From Micromonospora echinofusca (GTDB lineage Bacteria; Actinomycetota; Actinomycetes; Mycobacteriales; Micromonosporaceae), in the NCBI RefSeq assembly GCF_017614955.1, contig NZ_WVUH01000003.1, positions 1 to 64,000 on the forward strand: a stretch of 64,000 bases of DNA, given 5' to 3'. A program made the translations under genes and the position numbers. Under the pieces are notes generated by a model, which did not search any database, was not told the origin of the DNA, and saw nothing but the letters and a program-made list of their open reading frames with translations. Below are positions 10,735 to 19,093 of this stretch, in pieces; positions within the stretch are counted from its first letter, which is position 1, and every line of letters starts with the position of its first letter.

Positions 10735-10762
10735 GGGCCGCCGCGACCGCTCGCGGCGGCCC
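10735..10762 (+). terminator. Strong hairpin after the binding-protein gene
   Basis: GGGCCGCCGCGA and TCGCGGCGGCCC form a perfect 12-bp stem with loop CCGC, starting 8 nt after the stop codon. There is no U-tract. In ABC-transporter operons such a hairpin commonly protects the binding-protein mRNA and lowers expression of the downstream ATPase and permeases. Confidence 0.65.
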
Positions 10763-10794
10763 CACCGGCACCGACTCAGGAAAGGTCTGGTGGG

Positions 10795-12339
10795 ATGTCG
10801 CCGAGGCATCCGGTCCTGACGATGACCGCGATCAGCAAGCACTTCCCGGGGGTACGGGCCCTCGACGGGGTCGACTTCCGACTCTTCCCCGGGGAGGTCC
10901 ACGCCCTCATGGGCGAGAACGGTGCCGGCAAGTCCACCCTCATCAAGGTACTGACCGGCGTGTACGGCACCGACACCGGCACCATCACCCTCGACGGTGC
11001 CGAGGTGTCGTTCAGCGGACCGATGCAGGCCACCGCCGCCGGGGTGAGCACCGTCTACCAGGAGGTGAACCTCTGCACGAACCTGTCGGTGGCGGAGAAC
11101 ATCTTCATCGGGCGGGAACCGCGCCGATTCGGTGCGGTGAACTGGCGGCAGATGCGCCGGCAGGCCCGGGAGCTGCTGGCCCGCATCGACCTGGACATCG
11201 ACGTCACCGCCCTGCTGGGCAGCTACTCGCTGGCCGTGCAGCAGATGGTGGCCATCGCCCGCGCCATCGACGTACGGGCCCGGGTCCTGATCCTGGACGA
11301 GCCGACCTCCAGCCTGGACGCCGACGAGGTGGCCCAGCTGATGCGCATCATGCGGCAGTTGCGCGACGAGGGCATCGCGATCCTCTTCGTGACGCACTTC
11401 CTGGACCAGGTCTACGGCATCGCCGACCGGATCACCGTACTGCGCAACGGCCGGCTCGTCGGGGAGTACCCGACCGCCGACCTGCCGCAGATCGCCCTGG
11501 TCGAGAAGATGATCGGCAAGGAACTCGACGCGCTGGAGCAGATCGACGAGCAGTCCCGGCGGGACCTGGCCACGGTCGAGGCGGGTACGCCGTTCGTGGC
11601 GGCGACCGACCTGGGCCGGACCGGTTCGGTGGCGCCGTTCAGTCTCACCATCCACGCCGGTGAGGTCGTCGGCCTGGCCGGACTGCTCGGTTCGGGCCGG
11701 ACGGAGGTGGCCCGGCTGTTCTTCGGCGCCGACCGGGCCGACCTGGGCCGGCTCACCGTCGACGGACAACCGGCCACGATCCGGCGTCCGGTCGCCGCGA
11801 TCGCGCGGGACATCGCCTTCTGCTCGGAGAACCGCCGCACCGAGGGGCTGGTGGGCGAGTTGTCGGTCCGGGAGAACATCGTCCTGGCCCTCCAGGCGGC
11901 CCGGGGCTGGCTGCGTCCGGTACCCCGACGGCGGCAGGACGAGCTGGTCCAGCGGTACATCAGGGCGCTGCACATCCGACCGGCCGACCCGGACATGCCG
12001 GTCCGCAACCTGTCCGGCGGCAACCAGCAGAAGGTGCTCCTCGCCCGCTGGCTGATCACCGAACCGAAGCTGCTGATCCTCGACGAGCCGACCCGGGGCA
12101 TCGACATCGGCGCCAAGGCCGAGATCCAGCGCCTGGTGGCCCAGCTCTCCGACGGCGGGATGGCGGTGCTGTTCATCTCCGCCGAGCTGGAGGAGGTGCT
12201 GCGGCTGAGCCACAAGGTGGCCGTGATGCGGGACCGGCGGATGGTCGCGCAGCTCGCCAACGACGACACCCTCGACGCCGACCGCATCATGCGCGCCATC
12301 GCGAGCGGCGCCCCGCAGGAAGGGCCGGATCCGGCATGA
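10795..12339 (+). CDS. Sugar ABC transporter ATP-binding protein (two ATPase domains, YtfR type)
   Basis: 514 aa with two ABC domains in tandem, as in RbsA/YtfR. Domain 1 has Walker A GENGAGKST (residues 40-48) and Walker B VLILDEPTSSLD. Domain 2 has a degenerate P-loop (GLLGSGRTE), signature LSGGNQQKVLLARW near residue 405 and LLILDEPTRGID. It energises pentose/hexose uptake at the membrane. The stop overlaps the first permease gene by 4 nt (ATGA). Confidence 0.92.
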   Translation: MSPRHPVLTMTAISKHFPGVRALDGVDFRLFPGEVHALMGENGAGKSTLIKVLTGVYGTDTGTITLDGAEVSFSGPMQATAAGVSTVYQEVNLCTNLSVAENIFIGREPRRFGAVNWRQMRRQARELLARIDLDIDVTALLGSYSLAVQQMVAIARAIDVRARVLILDEPTSSLDADEVAQLMRIMRQLRDEGIAILFVTHFLDQVYGIADRITVLRNGRLVGEYPTADLPQIALVEKMIGKELDALEQIDEQSRRDLATVEAGTPFVAATDLGRTGSVAPFSLTIHAGEVVGLAGLLGSGRTEVARLFFGADRADLGRLTVDGQPATIRRPVAAIARDIAFCSENRRTEGLVGELSVRENIVLALQAARGWLRPVPRRRQDELVQRYIRALHIRPADPDMPVRNLSGGNQQKVLLARWLITEPKLLILDEPTRGIDIGAKAEIQRLVAQLSDGGMAVLFISAELEEVLRLSHKVAVMRDRRMVAQLANDDTLDADRIMRAIASGAPQEGPDPA

Positions 12340-13415
12340 GCACAGGGAAGAGCCGTCTCGCGGCGGTCACCGGGCACCGGCTGTTCTGGCCGGTGGTCGT
12401 CCTGGTGGTACTGCTGGCGGCGAACGCCGCCTACCGGCCGAGTTTCCTGGCCGTCGAGGTCAAGAACGGGCACCTCTACGGCAGCCTGATCGACATCCTC
12501 CGGCTCAGCGCGCCGCTCGTCCTGGTCGCGTTGGGCATGTCCCTGGTCATCGCCACCGGCGGCATCGATCTGTCGGTCGGTTCGGTGGTCGCGGTCAGCG
12601 GCGCGGTGGCCTGCCTCCACATCAGCGAACGACCCGACCAGAACAACGTCGCCGGGGTGCTCACCGCACTGGCCGTCGCGTTCGGGATCGCCCTGCTGCT
12701 CGGCGCCTGGAACGGGGTACTGGTGTCGGTCATCGGCATCCAGCCGATCATCGCCACGCTGATCCTGATGGTCGCCGGCCGGGGGCTGGCCCAGCTCGTC
12801 ACCTCCGGGCAGATCATCACCATCAACAGCGGGCCGTACCGGACGATCGGGGTCGGGCACCTGCTCACCCTGCCGTTCGCCATCATCGTCGCGCTCGCGG
12901 TGACGGTGGCCCTGGCGGTGCTGACCCGACGCACCGCGCTCGGCATGATCATCGAAGCCGTCGGTGGCAACGCCGAGGCCAGCCGGCTGGCCGGCATCCG
13001 GTCCCGGCGGATCATCTTCCTGGTCTACGTGGTCAGCGCGGCCTGCGCGGCGGTGGCCGGCTTCATGATGACCGCGAACGTGTCCAGCGCGGACGGCAAC
13101 GCCGCCGGCCTCTGGGTCGAACTCGACGCGATCCTCGCCGTGGTCATCGGCGGGACCTCGCTGGCCGGCGGACGGTTCTTCCTCAGCGGCACGATCGTCG
13201 GCGCGCTGATCATCCAGACCCTGACCACCTCGGTGTACGCGATGAACATCAGCCCGCAGACGGCCCTGCTGTTCAAGGCGGTCGTGGTCATCGTGGTCTG
13301 CCTCATCCAGGCGCCGGCGTTCCGGGCCAGGATCCGGACGCGGTTCCGGCGCCGGCCGGCCACGCCGGTCGCCCCGACCGTGGTCGAGAAGCAGAAGGAG
13401 CAGGTGGCGGCATGA
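12336..13415 (+). CDS. Sugar ABC transporter permease 1 (YtfT type)
   Basis: 359 aa, BPD_transp_2 (ribose/YtfT) permease family, about eight to ten hydrophobic segments. The conserved [20 protein letters not shown] is present near residues 68-87 and VVIGGTSLAGGRF toward the C-terminus. It is coupled to the ATPase gene upstream and to the second permease downstream by 4-nt overlaps, and presumably forms the heterodimeric channel with that permease. Confidence 0.9.
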   Translation: MSTGKSRLAAVTGHRLFWPVVVLVVLLAANAAYRPSFLAVEVKNGHLYGSLIDILRLSAPLVLVALGMSLVIATGGIDLSVGSVVAVSGAVACLHISERPDQNNVAGVLTALAVAFGIALLLGAWNGVLVSVIGIQPIIATLILMVAGRGLAQLVTSGQIITINSGPYRTIGVGHLLTLPFAIIVALAVTVALAVLTRRTALGMIIEAVGGNAEASRLAGIRSRRIIFLVYVVSAACAAVAGFMMTANVSSADGNAAGLWVELDAILAVVIGGTSLAGGRFFLSGTIVGALIIQTLTTSVYAMNISPQTALLFKAVVVIVVCLIQAPAFRARIRTRFRRRPATPVAPTVVEKQKEQVAA

Positions 13416-14407
13416 CCACGAGCCAACTCACCGGGGGAGTCGACCGGGCGCCGTGGTGGCGGGTACCGCAGCGGCAGGTCCCGGTGCTGGCGACCGGGGC
13501 CCTGCTGCTGGTCATGTACGGCGTGGGGGTCTCCCAGTACCGGGCGTTCTCCAGCATCCAGGTCGTCTTCAACGTCTTCATCGACAACGGGTTCCTGCTG
13601 GTCGTGGCGGTCGGCATGACCTTCGTCATCCTCACCGGCGGCATCGACCTGTCGGTCGGTTCGGTGGTGGCGATGACCGCGATGGTCACCGCCGCGTTGC
13701 TGCGCGACGGCCTGCCGCCCGCGCTGGTGCTGCTGATCGCGCTGCTGATCGGCCCCACCCTGGGCTTCGCGATGGGCTGCGTGATCCACTTCTTCGACAT
13801 CCAGCCGTTCATCGTGACCCTGGCCGGCATGTTCTTCGCCCGGGGCATGTGCACCTGGATCAGCTCGTCGTCGATCCCGATCACCGACGGGTTCTGGACC
13901 GGGGTGGCCCAGGAACGGATCCGGTTCGGGGACAGCTTCGTCACCGTCAGCGTACTGATCGCGCTGGCCGTGGTCGCGGTGGCCGCGTACACGCTGGCGT
14001 ACACCCGGCTGGGCCGCAACGTCCACGCCATCGGGGGCAGCCCGCAGTCGGCGCTGCTGATGGGCCTGCCGGTGGGGCGTACGAAGATCGCCGTCTACAC
14101 CGTCAGCGGGCTCTGCTCGGCGGTCGGCGGGATCCTGCTGTCGTTCTACACCCTGTCCGGTGCGCCGCTGATCGCCGTCGGCATGGAACTCGACGCGATC
14201 GCGGCGGTGGTGATCGGCGGCACCCTGCTCACCGGCGGCTCCGGGTACGTGCTCGGCACCGTCCTGGGTGTCCTGGTCCTCGGCGTCATCCAGACGCTGA
14301 TCACCTTCGACGGCACGCTCAGCTCCTGGTGGACCAAGATCGTGATCGGCGGCCTGCTGTTCGCGTTCATCCTGCTCCAGCGCCTCATCGGCATCCGCAA
14401 GAAGTGA
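13412..14407 (+). CDS. Sugar ABC transporter permease 2 (YjfF type)
   Basis: 331 aa, same permease family as its neighbour (shared [20 protein letters not shown]) but clearly diverged, matching the YtfT/YjfF pairing in the E. coli galactofuranose importer. Hydrophobic throughout, with a conserved [13 protein letters not shown] block near the C-terminus. The ATG overlaps the preceding stop. araA follows after 31 bp on the same strand. Confidence 0.9.
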   Translation: MTTSQLTGGVDRAPWWRVPQRQVPVLATGALLLVMYGVGVSQYRAFSSIQVVFNVFIDNGFLLVVAVGMTFVILTGGIDLSVGSVVAMTAMVTAALLRDGLPPALVLLIALLIGPTLGFAMGCVIHFFDIQPFIVTLAGMFFARGMCTWISSSSIPITDGFWTGVAQERIRFGDSFVTVSVLIALAVVAVAAYTLAYTRLGRNVHAIGGSPQSALLMGLPVGRTKIAVYTVSGLCSAVGGILLSFYTLSGAPLIAVGMELDAIAAVVIGGTLLTGGSGYVLGTVLGVLVLGVIQTLITFDGTLSSWWTKIVIGGLLFAFILLQRLIGIRKK

Positions 14408-14438
14408 CCCGAGACCCGTTCAGCGGAAGGCAAGCCCC

Positions 14439-15944
14439 ATGACTACCCCATCCCCGGTCGCCGAGGTCTGGTTCCTCACCGGCAGCCAGGGCCTGTACGG
14501 CCCGGAGACCCTGCGTCAGGTGGCCGAGCAGTCCCGGCAGATCGCCGACCAGCTCGACGCCGACCCGGCCATTCCCGCCCGGGTGGTCTGGAAGCCGGTC
14601 CTCACCTCCAGCGCCGAGATCCTGGCGGTCTGCCGGGACGCCGCGGTCTCCGGGGCGGTCGGCGTGATCGCCTGGATGCACACGTTCTCCCCGGCGAAGA
14701 TGTGGATCAGTGGTCTGGACGCGCTGCGGACCCCGCTGCTGCACCTGCACACCCAGGCCAACGTGGCGCTGCCGTGGTCCGAGATCGACATGGACTTCAT
14801 GAACCTCAACCAGGCCGCGCACGGCGACCGGGAGTTCGGGTACGTGCAGACCCGGCTCGGGGTCGCCCGCAAGACGGTCGCCGGGCACGTGAGCGACCCC
14901 CGGGTGACCGACCGGATCGCCGCCTGGACCCGGGCCTGCACCGGGTACGCCGCGATGCGGTCGCTGCGGTTGGCCCGGTTCGGCGACAACATGCGCGACG
15001 TGGCGGTCACCGAGGGGGACAAGGTCGAGGCGGAGCTGCGGTTCGGTGTCTCGGTCAACACCTACGGGGTGAACGACCTGGTGCAGGCCGTGGACGCGGT
15101 CCCCGACGCGCGGATCGACGAGCTGGTCGCCGAGTACGACGACAGCTACCGGCTGGTTCCCGAGCTGCGGCCGGACGGGGCGCGGCACGGATCGCTGCGG
15201 TACGCCGCCCGGATCGAGGCGGGTCTGCGTACCTTCCTGGAGAGGGGCGGGTTCCGGGCGTTCACCACCAACTTCGAGGACCTCGGCGGTCTGCGCCAGC
15301 TCCCCGGGCTGGCGGTGCAGCGGCTGATGGCCGACGGTTACGGGTTCGGCGGGGAGGGGGACTGGAAGACGTCGGTCCTGGTGCACACCCTCAAGGCGAT
15401 GTCCGTCGGCACCACCGGCGGCACGTCCTTCATGGAGGACTACACCTACGACCTGACGCCCGGTCGGGAGCTGGTCCTCGGCGCGCACATGCTGGAGGTC
15501 TGCCCCAGCATCGCGGCCGGTACCCCGACCGTGGAGATCCACCCGCTGGGCATCGGCGGGCGGGAGGACCCGGTACGGATGGTGTTCGACGCGCGCCCCG
15601 GTCCGGCCGTGGTGCTGGGGCTGGCCGACATGGGGGAGCGGTTCCGGCTGGTGGCCAACGAGATCGACGTGGTGGCCCCGCCGCAGCCGTTGCCGAAGCT
15701 GCCGGTGGCCCGGGCGGTGTGGCGGCCCCGGCCCGACCTGGCCGGCTCGGCGGAGGCGTGGCTCACCGCCGGGGCGCCGCACCACACGGTGCTGTCGCAG
15801 GCGGTCGGGACGGAGGAACTGTACGACCTGGCGGAGATGTGCCGGACCGAACTGGTGGTGATCGACGCGGAGACGACCACCCGGCGGTTGGCCGCCGAGA
15901 TCCGCTGGAACCAGGCCTATTATCGGCTGGCCCGGGGCTTCTGA
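14439..15944 (+). CDS. araA: L-arabinose isomerase
   Basis: 501 aa, the normal length for AraA. It isomerises L-arabinose to L-ribulose with a divalent metal. Seen: [13 protein letters not shown] at the N-terminus, [12 protein letters not shown], the [12 protein letters not shown] substrate region, [20 protein letters not shown], and [13 protein letters not shown] with catalytic Glu residues. Last structural gene of the arabinose operon. The ATG is preceded by a GGAAGG-type site. Confidence 0.95.
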   Translation: MTTPSPVAEVWFLTGSQGLYGPETLRQVAEQSRQIADQLDADPAIPARVVWKPVLTSSAEILAVCRDAAVSGAVGVIAWMHTFSPAKMWISGLDALRTPLLHLHTQANVALPWSEIDMDFMNLNQAAHGDREFGYVQTRLGVARKTVAGHVSDPRVTDRIAAWTRACTGYAAMRSLRLARFGDNMRDVAVTEGDKVEAELRFGVSVNTYGVNDLVQAVDAVPDARIDELVAEYDDSYRLVPELRPDGARHGSLRYAARIEAGLRTFLERGGFRAFTTNFEDLGGLRQLPGLAVQRLMADGYGFGGEGDWKTSVLVHTLKAMSVGTTGGTSFMEDYTYDLTPGRELVLGAHMLEVCPSIAAGTPTVEIHPLGIGGREDPVRMVFDARPGPAVVLGLADMGERFRLVANEIDVVAPPQPLPKLPVARAVWRPRPDLAGSAEAWLTAGAPHHTVLSQAVGTEELYDLAEMCRTELVVIDAETTTRRLAAEIRWNQAYYRLARGF

Positions 15945-16038
15945 GCTGCGGAGATCCGTCGCGCCCGGCGGGTGGTCGGGGTGTCGCCGCCCCGTTCGGC
16001 ACCGGAGACGCCGACCACGCCGTCCGGGCAGCGCGTCA

Positions 16039-16067
16039 CCGGTCCGCCGGGGGTCACGGCGGACCGG
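16039..16067 (+). terminator. Hairpin between araA and the LacI regulator
   Basis: CCGGTCCGCCG and CGGCGGACCGG form a perfect 11-bp stem with a 7-nt loop. No U-tract. It starts about 95 bp after araA and ends 23 bp before the regulator start, so it may attenuate rather than fully separate the two. Confidence 0.55.
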
Positions 16068-16089
16068 GGACGACCACGAGGGGAGTGTC

Positions 16090-17115
16090 ATGGGTCAGCA
16101 GCCGGCTGCACGGGCCGCCGTGATGAGTGACGTCGCGCGGCTCGCCGGGGTCTCCCACCAGACCGTGTCCCGGGTGCTGAACAACCACCCGAGCGTGCGG
16201 CAGGAGACCCGGGAGCGGGTGCTGCGCGCCGTGCACCAGCTCAACTACCGGCCCAACGCGTTGGCCCGGGGGCTGGCCGGGCGGCGGTCCCGGGTGATCG
16301 GCGTGGTCAGCTTCGACACCATCCTCTACGGGCCGGCCGCCACCCTGCTCGGGGTCGAGCGGGCCGCCCGCGCCGCCGGCTACGGCATCAACATCGTGGC
16401 CCTGGAGCAGCTCGACCGGGCCGGGGTGATGGCCGCGATCGACGCGCTGACCGAACAGTCCGTGGCCGGGGTGGTGCTCATCGCCCCGATGATGACCGCC
16501 GCGGTCGCCGTGCACGGCCTGCCCACCGGGGTACCCGCGGTGGTGGTCGAGTCGGGCAGTGCCGGTGAGCTGCCGACCATTTCGGTCGACCAGGTGACCG
16601 GGGCCCGGCTGGCGGTGGAGCACCTGCTCGACCTGGGGCACGAGACGGTGTGGCACGTCGCCGGCCCGCGCGACTGGTTGGAGGCCCGGGACCGGGTCGA
16701 CGGGTGGCGGCTGGCCCTGGAGAGCGCCGGCCGTCGGGTCCCGCCGGTGATCGTCGGGGACTGGAGTCCCCGGGCGGGCTACGAGGTCGGCCGGTCGCTG
16801 GTGGACCGGGACGACGTGTCGGCGGTCTTCTGCGCCAACGACCACCAGGCGCTCGGCCTGCTGCGGGCGTTGCACCAGCACGGTGTGCGGGTGCCCGAGG
16901 ACATCAGTGTGGTGGGCTTCGACGACATCCCCGAGGCGGAGTACTTCTCACCGCCGTTGACCACGGTGCGGCAGGACTTCGACGAGGTCGGTCGCCGCTG
17001 CGTGGGCGTACTGCTGGAGTTGCTGGACGCCGACGGCTCCGACGGTCGTCGGATGCGACCGCAGGTCGAGCCGACCCTGGTGGTCCGGGACAGCAGCGGC
17101 CCCCGGAAGGGCTGA
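16090..17115 (+). CDS. LacI-family transcriptional regulator, probable arabinose repressor
   Basis: 341 aa. N-terminal LacI helix-turn-helix (VMSDVARLAGVSHQTVSRVL, then NYRPNALARGLAGRRSRVIG) followed by a periplasmic-binding-protein-like effector domain ending SVVGFDDIPEAEYFSPPLTTVRQ. ATG follows GAGGGGAGTGTC. It lies directly after the ara operon on the same strand, and LacI-type operators are seen upstream of araB, so repression relieved by L-arabinose or a derivative is the likely mode (inference). Confidence 0.9.
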   Translation: MGQQPAARAAVMSDVARLAGVSHQTVSRVLNNHPSVRQETRERVLRAVHQLNYRPNALARGLAGRRSRVIGVVSFDTILYGPAATLLGVERAARAAGYGINIVALEQLDRAGVMAAIDALTEQSVAGVVLIAPMMTAAVAVHGLPTGVPAVVVESGSAGELPTISVDQVTGARLAVEHLLDLGHETVWHVAGPRDWLEARDRVDGWRLALESAGRRVPPVIVGDWSPRAGYEVGRSLVDRDDVSAVFCANDHQALGLLRALHQHGVRVPEDISVVGFDDIPEAEYFSPPLTTVRQDFDEVGRRCVGVLLELLDADGSDGRRMRPQVEPTLVVRDSSGPRKG

Positions 17116-17128
17116 CCGGCGCACGGTC

Positions 17129-17166
17129 CGCCGCCCGTCCCGGTCGGACGACCGGGACGGGCGGCG
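17129..17166. terminator. Strong bidirectional terminator
   Basis: CGCCGCCCGTCCCGGTC and its exact complement form a 17-bp perfect stem with loop GGAC. It lies between the convergent LacI gene and the small minus-strand gene at 17180. Confidence 0.8.
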
Positions 17167-17179
17167 ACGGGCGTACCGC

Positions 17180-17338
17180 CTATCGCCGGGTTTCCTGCTT
17201 GGCACGCTGCGGCGACATGCCCTGGTCGATCTTCTGCAACGCCGCCCGCAACTGCTGCTCGCTCATCTTCGAGTTGCCCTCGATACCGGCGTCGTGGGCG
17301 CGCTGGCGCAGTTCGTGAAGCTCCTGACGGTCAGTCAT
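17180..17338 (-). CDS. Small hydrophilic protein of unknown function
   Basis: 52 aa from an ATG with a strong ribosome-binding site (GGGAGGTGGAG). Highly charged and helical: MTDRQELHELRQRAHDAGIE at the start, SEQQLRAALQKIDQG in the middle. The pattern resembles a Rho-N/SAP-like helix-extension-helix (LRxxAxxxGIEGNSKMSEQQLRxA), which in other small proteins contacts nucleic acid, but I cannot assign it firmly. Monocistronic between a terminator and the persulfide enzyme gene. Confidence 0.65.
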   Translation of the reverse strand: MTDRQELHELRQRAHDAGIEGNSKMSEQQLRAALQKIDQGMSPQRAKQETRR

Positions 17339-17434
17339 CTCCACCTCCCTGGTCGGCGTGACCCTCCGGTCACCGGTGTTGGCTTCCCGGCCCCGTCCGG
17401 CGGAAACCACCCGTCCGCGTCGGCCGGTGGCTGC

Positions 17435-18817
17435 TCAGGCCGCCGGGGCGTGGCTGGCCTGCCAGGCGGCGTACCCGCCGAGCAGGTCGGAGACGTCCGA
17501 CCGGCCGTGGTGCCGGAGCAGGCTGGCCGCGACCGAGGAGCGGTAGCCACCGGCGCAGTGCACCACGACCGGACGGTCGGCGGGGACCTGGTCGAGTCGC
17601 CGGGTCAGCTCGGCGAGCGGGACGTGCAGCGAACCGTCGACCGCCCCGCCCTCCCGTTCACCGCTGTTGCGGACGTCGAGGACGACCGGCGGCGCGTCGC
17701 TGTCCAGAGCCTCGCGCAGCGCGGCGGCGGTGAGCCGACTGGCCTGGGTCAGCTCGGCGGGCAGCCCCCGGAAGGCGTCCTCCGGGTCGCGGAGGTACCC
17801 GGTCACCCGGTCGAAGCCGATCCGGGCGAGGCGTACCACGATCTCCTCCTCCCGGCCGGCGGGCGCGACGACGAGCACCTGGCGGTCCGGTGCGACCACG
17901 CTGCCGGCGGTCTCGGCGAACCGGCCGTCGGCCGGGATGTTGATCGCACCGCGCAGGTGCCCGGCGGCGAACTCCTGCGGGTCACGGGTGTCGACCACGA
18001 CGGCACCGTCGGCCCGCGCGGCGAGGAACGCGGTGGGGTCGAGGGGGCGGGCCGTCCGGTCGTGGTCGAACAGTTCGCGGGCCTTACGGTTGAGCACCGC
18101 GTCGAAGGCGAAGTACCCGGGCGCGGCCGGCTGGCCGCCGGTGACCAGGGCGACGAACTCGGCCTCGCTCATCGGGGCGCAGGCGTAGTTGGTGCGACGC
18201 TGCTCGCCGATGGTGGACTGCCGTTCCGTGGAGAGGTTCTTGCCGCAGGCCGAGCCGGCCCCGTGGGCGGGGAAGACGCGCACCTCGTCGGGCAGCGCCA
18301 TCAGCTTGTGCTGCACGCTGTGGTAGAGCATGGACCCCAGTTCGTCGGCGGTGACGCCGAGGGAGGCGAGCAGGTCGGGCCGCCCCACGTCGCCGATGAA
18401 CAGGGCGTCGCCGGTCAGTACGCCGTAGGGGACCGGGTCGGCGGCGTGCTCGTGGACCAGGATGCTGATCGACTCCGGGGTGTGGCCCGGCGTCTCCATG
18501 ATCTTCAGCGTGACGTCGCCGAGACTGATCCGCTCACCGTCGGTGAGCTTGCGGATCGGGTACTCGGTCTCGGCGCGTCGGCCGTAGCCGATCCAGGCCC
18601 CGGTCGCGGCGGCGACCTCGAGGTGGCCGGCGAGGAAGTCGGCGTGGAAGTGGGTGTTGATGACGCCCTCGATGGTCAGCCCCCGGGTCCGCGCGTCGGC
18701 GAGGTACTCGCCGATGTCGCGCCGTGGGTCGACCAGTACCGCCCGGCGGGTGGTCTCGTCGGCGATCAGGTACGACGCCTGGGACAGGCAGTCCAGGTAG
18801 TACTGGGTGAACAGCAT
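17435..18817 (-). CDS. Metallo-beta-lactamase/rhodanese fusion (persulfide dioxygenase-sulfurtransferase type)
   Basis: 460 aa. N-terminal metallo-beta-lactamase fold with THFHADFLAGH, METPGHTPES, TGDALFIGDVGRPDL and FPAHGAGSACG, the ETHE1/CstB persulfide dioxygenase pattern. Two rhodanese domains follow: the first has no catalytic Cys (VVAPAGREEE), the last has an active-site Cys in VVHCAGGYRS. It would oxidise persulfides to sulfite/thiosulfate in the cytosol. The ATG has an excellent AAGGAGG site. It is divergent from a second enzyme of the same architecture; two CsoR/CstR-like palindromes lie between them. Confidence 0.9.
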   Translation of the reverse strand: MLFTQYYLDCLSQASYLIADETTRRAVLVDPRRDIGEYLADARTRGLTIEGVINTHFHADFLAGHLEVAAATGAWIGYGRRAETEYPIRKLTDGERISLGDVTLKIMETPGHTPESISILVHEHAADPVPYGVLTGDALFIGDVGRPDLLASLGVTADELGSMLYHSVQHKLMALPDEVRVFPAHGAGSACGKNLSTERQSTIGEQRRTNYACAPMSEAEFVALVTGGQPAAPGYFAFDAVLNRKARELFDHDRTARPLDPTAFLAARADGAVVVDTRDPQEFAAGHLRGAINIPADGRFAETAGSVVAPDRQVLVVAPAGREEEIVVRLARIGFDRVTGYLRDPEDAFRGLPAELTQASRLTAAALREALDSDAPPVVLDVRNSGEREGGAVDGSLHVPLAELTRRLDQVPADRPVVVHCAGGYRSSVAASLLRHHGRSDVSDLLGGYAAWQASHAPAA

Positions 18818-18868
18818 GGCGGGTGCCTCCTTGGGTGGTCATGTCGGGCGGTGCAATGACTGTAGCGC

Positions 18869-18884
18869 ATACCCCCGGGGGTAT
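18869..18884. promoter_or_regulatory. CsoR/CstR-like operator 1
   Basis: ATACCCCCGGGGGTAT is a perfect 16-bp palindrome 52 bp upstream of the minus-strand persulfide enzyme start. The TA-C4/5-G4/5-TA form is that of CsoR-family (copper or persulfide sensor) operators. Confidence 0.75.
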
Positions 18885-18933
18885 ATTCCGCCCGGCGGTC
18901 GGCCGGAACGGTCCATCGGGTTCGGGGTCGACT

Positions 18934-18949
18934 ATACCCCTAGGGGTAT
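18934..18949. promoter_or_regulatory. CsoR/CstR-like operator 2
   Basis: ATACCCCTAGGGGTAT is a second perfect 16-bp palindrome, 65 bp centre-to-centre from the first and 145 bp upstream of the plus-strand enzyme. Its flanks (CT before, CTGG after) extend an AT-rich window, so it may overlap a promoter. Confidence 0.75.
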
Positions 18950-19093
18950 CTGGTGGCGAGGTGTCGCCCCACCGCCCCGCGTACCGGCGGTGCGGGCGGG
19001 TAATCGGCCCTGCCCGCAGGTGGCGGCCGGCTGTCCGTCGGGGACCTGTCCGACCGCCTCTACCGGCCAGGCCGGCTGACGAGAGGAGTGCCC

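Noticed and set aside
16090-17115. LacI-family gene as regulator of an unrelated pathway
   Set aside because: Its position after araA and the LacI-type operators upstream of araB make an arabinose role the simplest reading.
18841-19093. Twin palindromes as transcription terminators
   Set aside because: They lie between divergent genes, not after gene ends, have no loop (perfect even palindromes) and match regulator operator form better.
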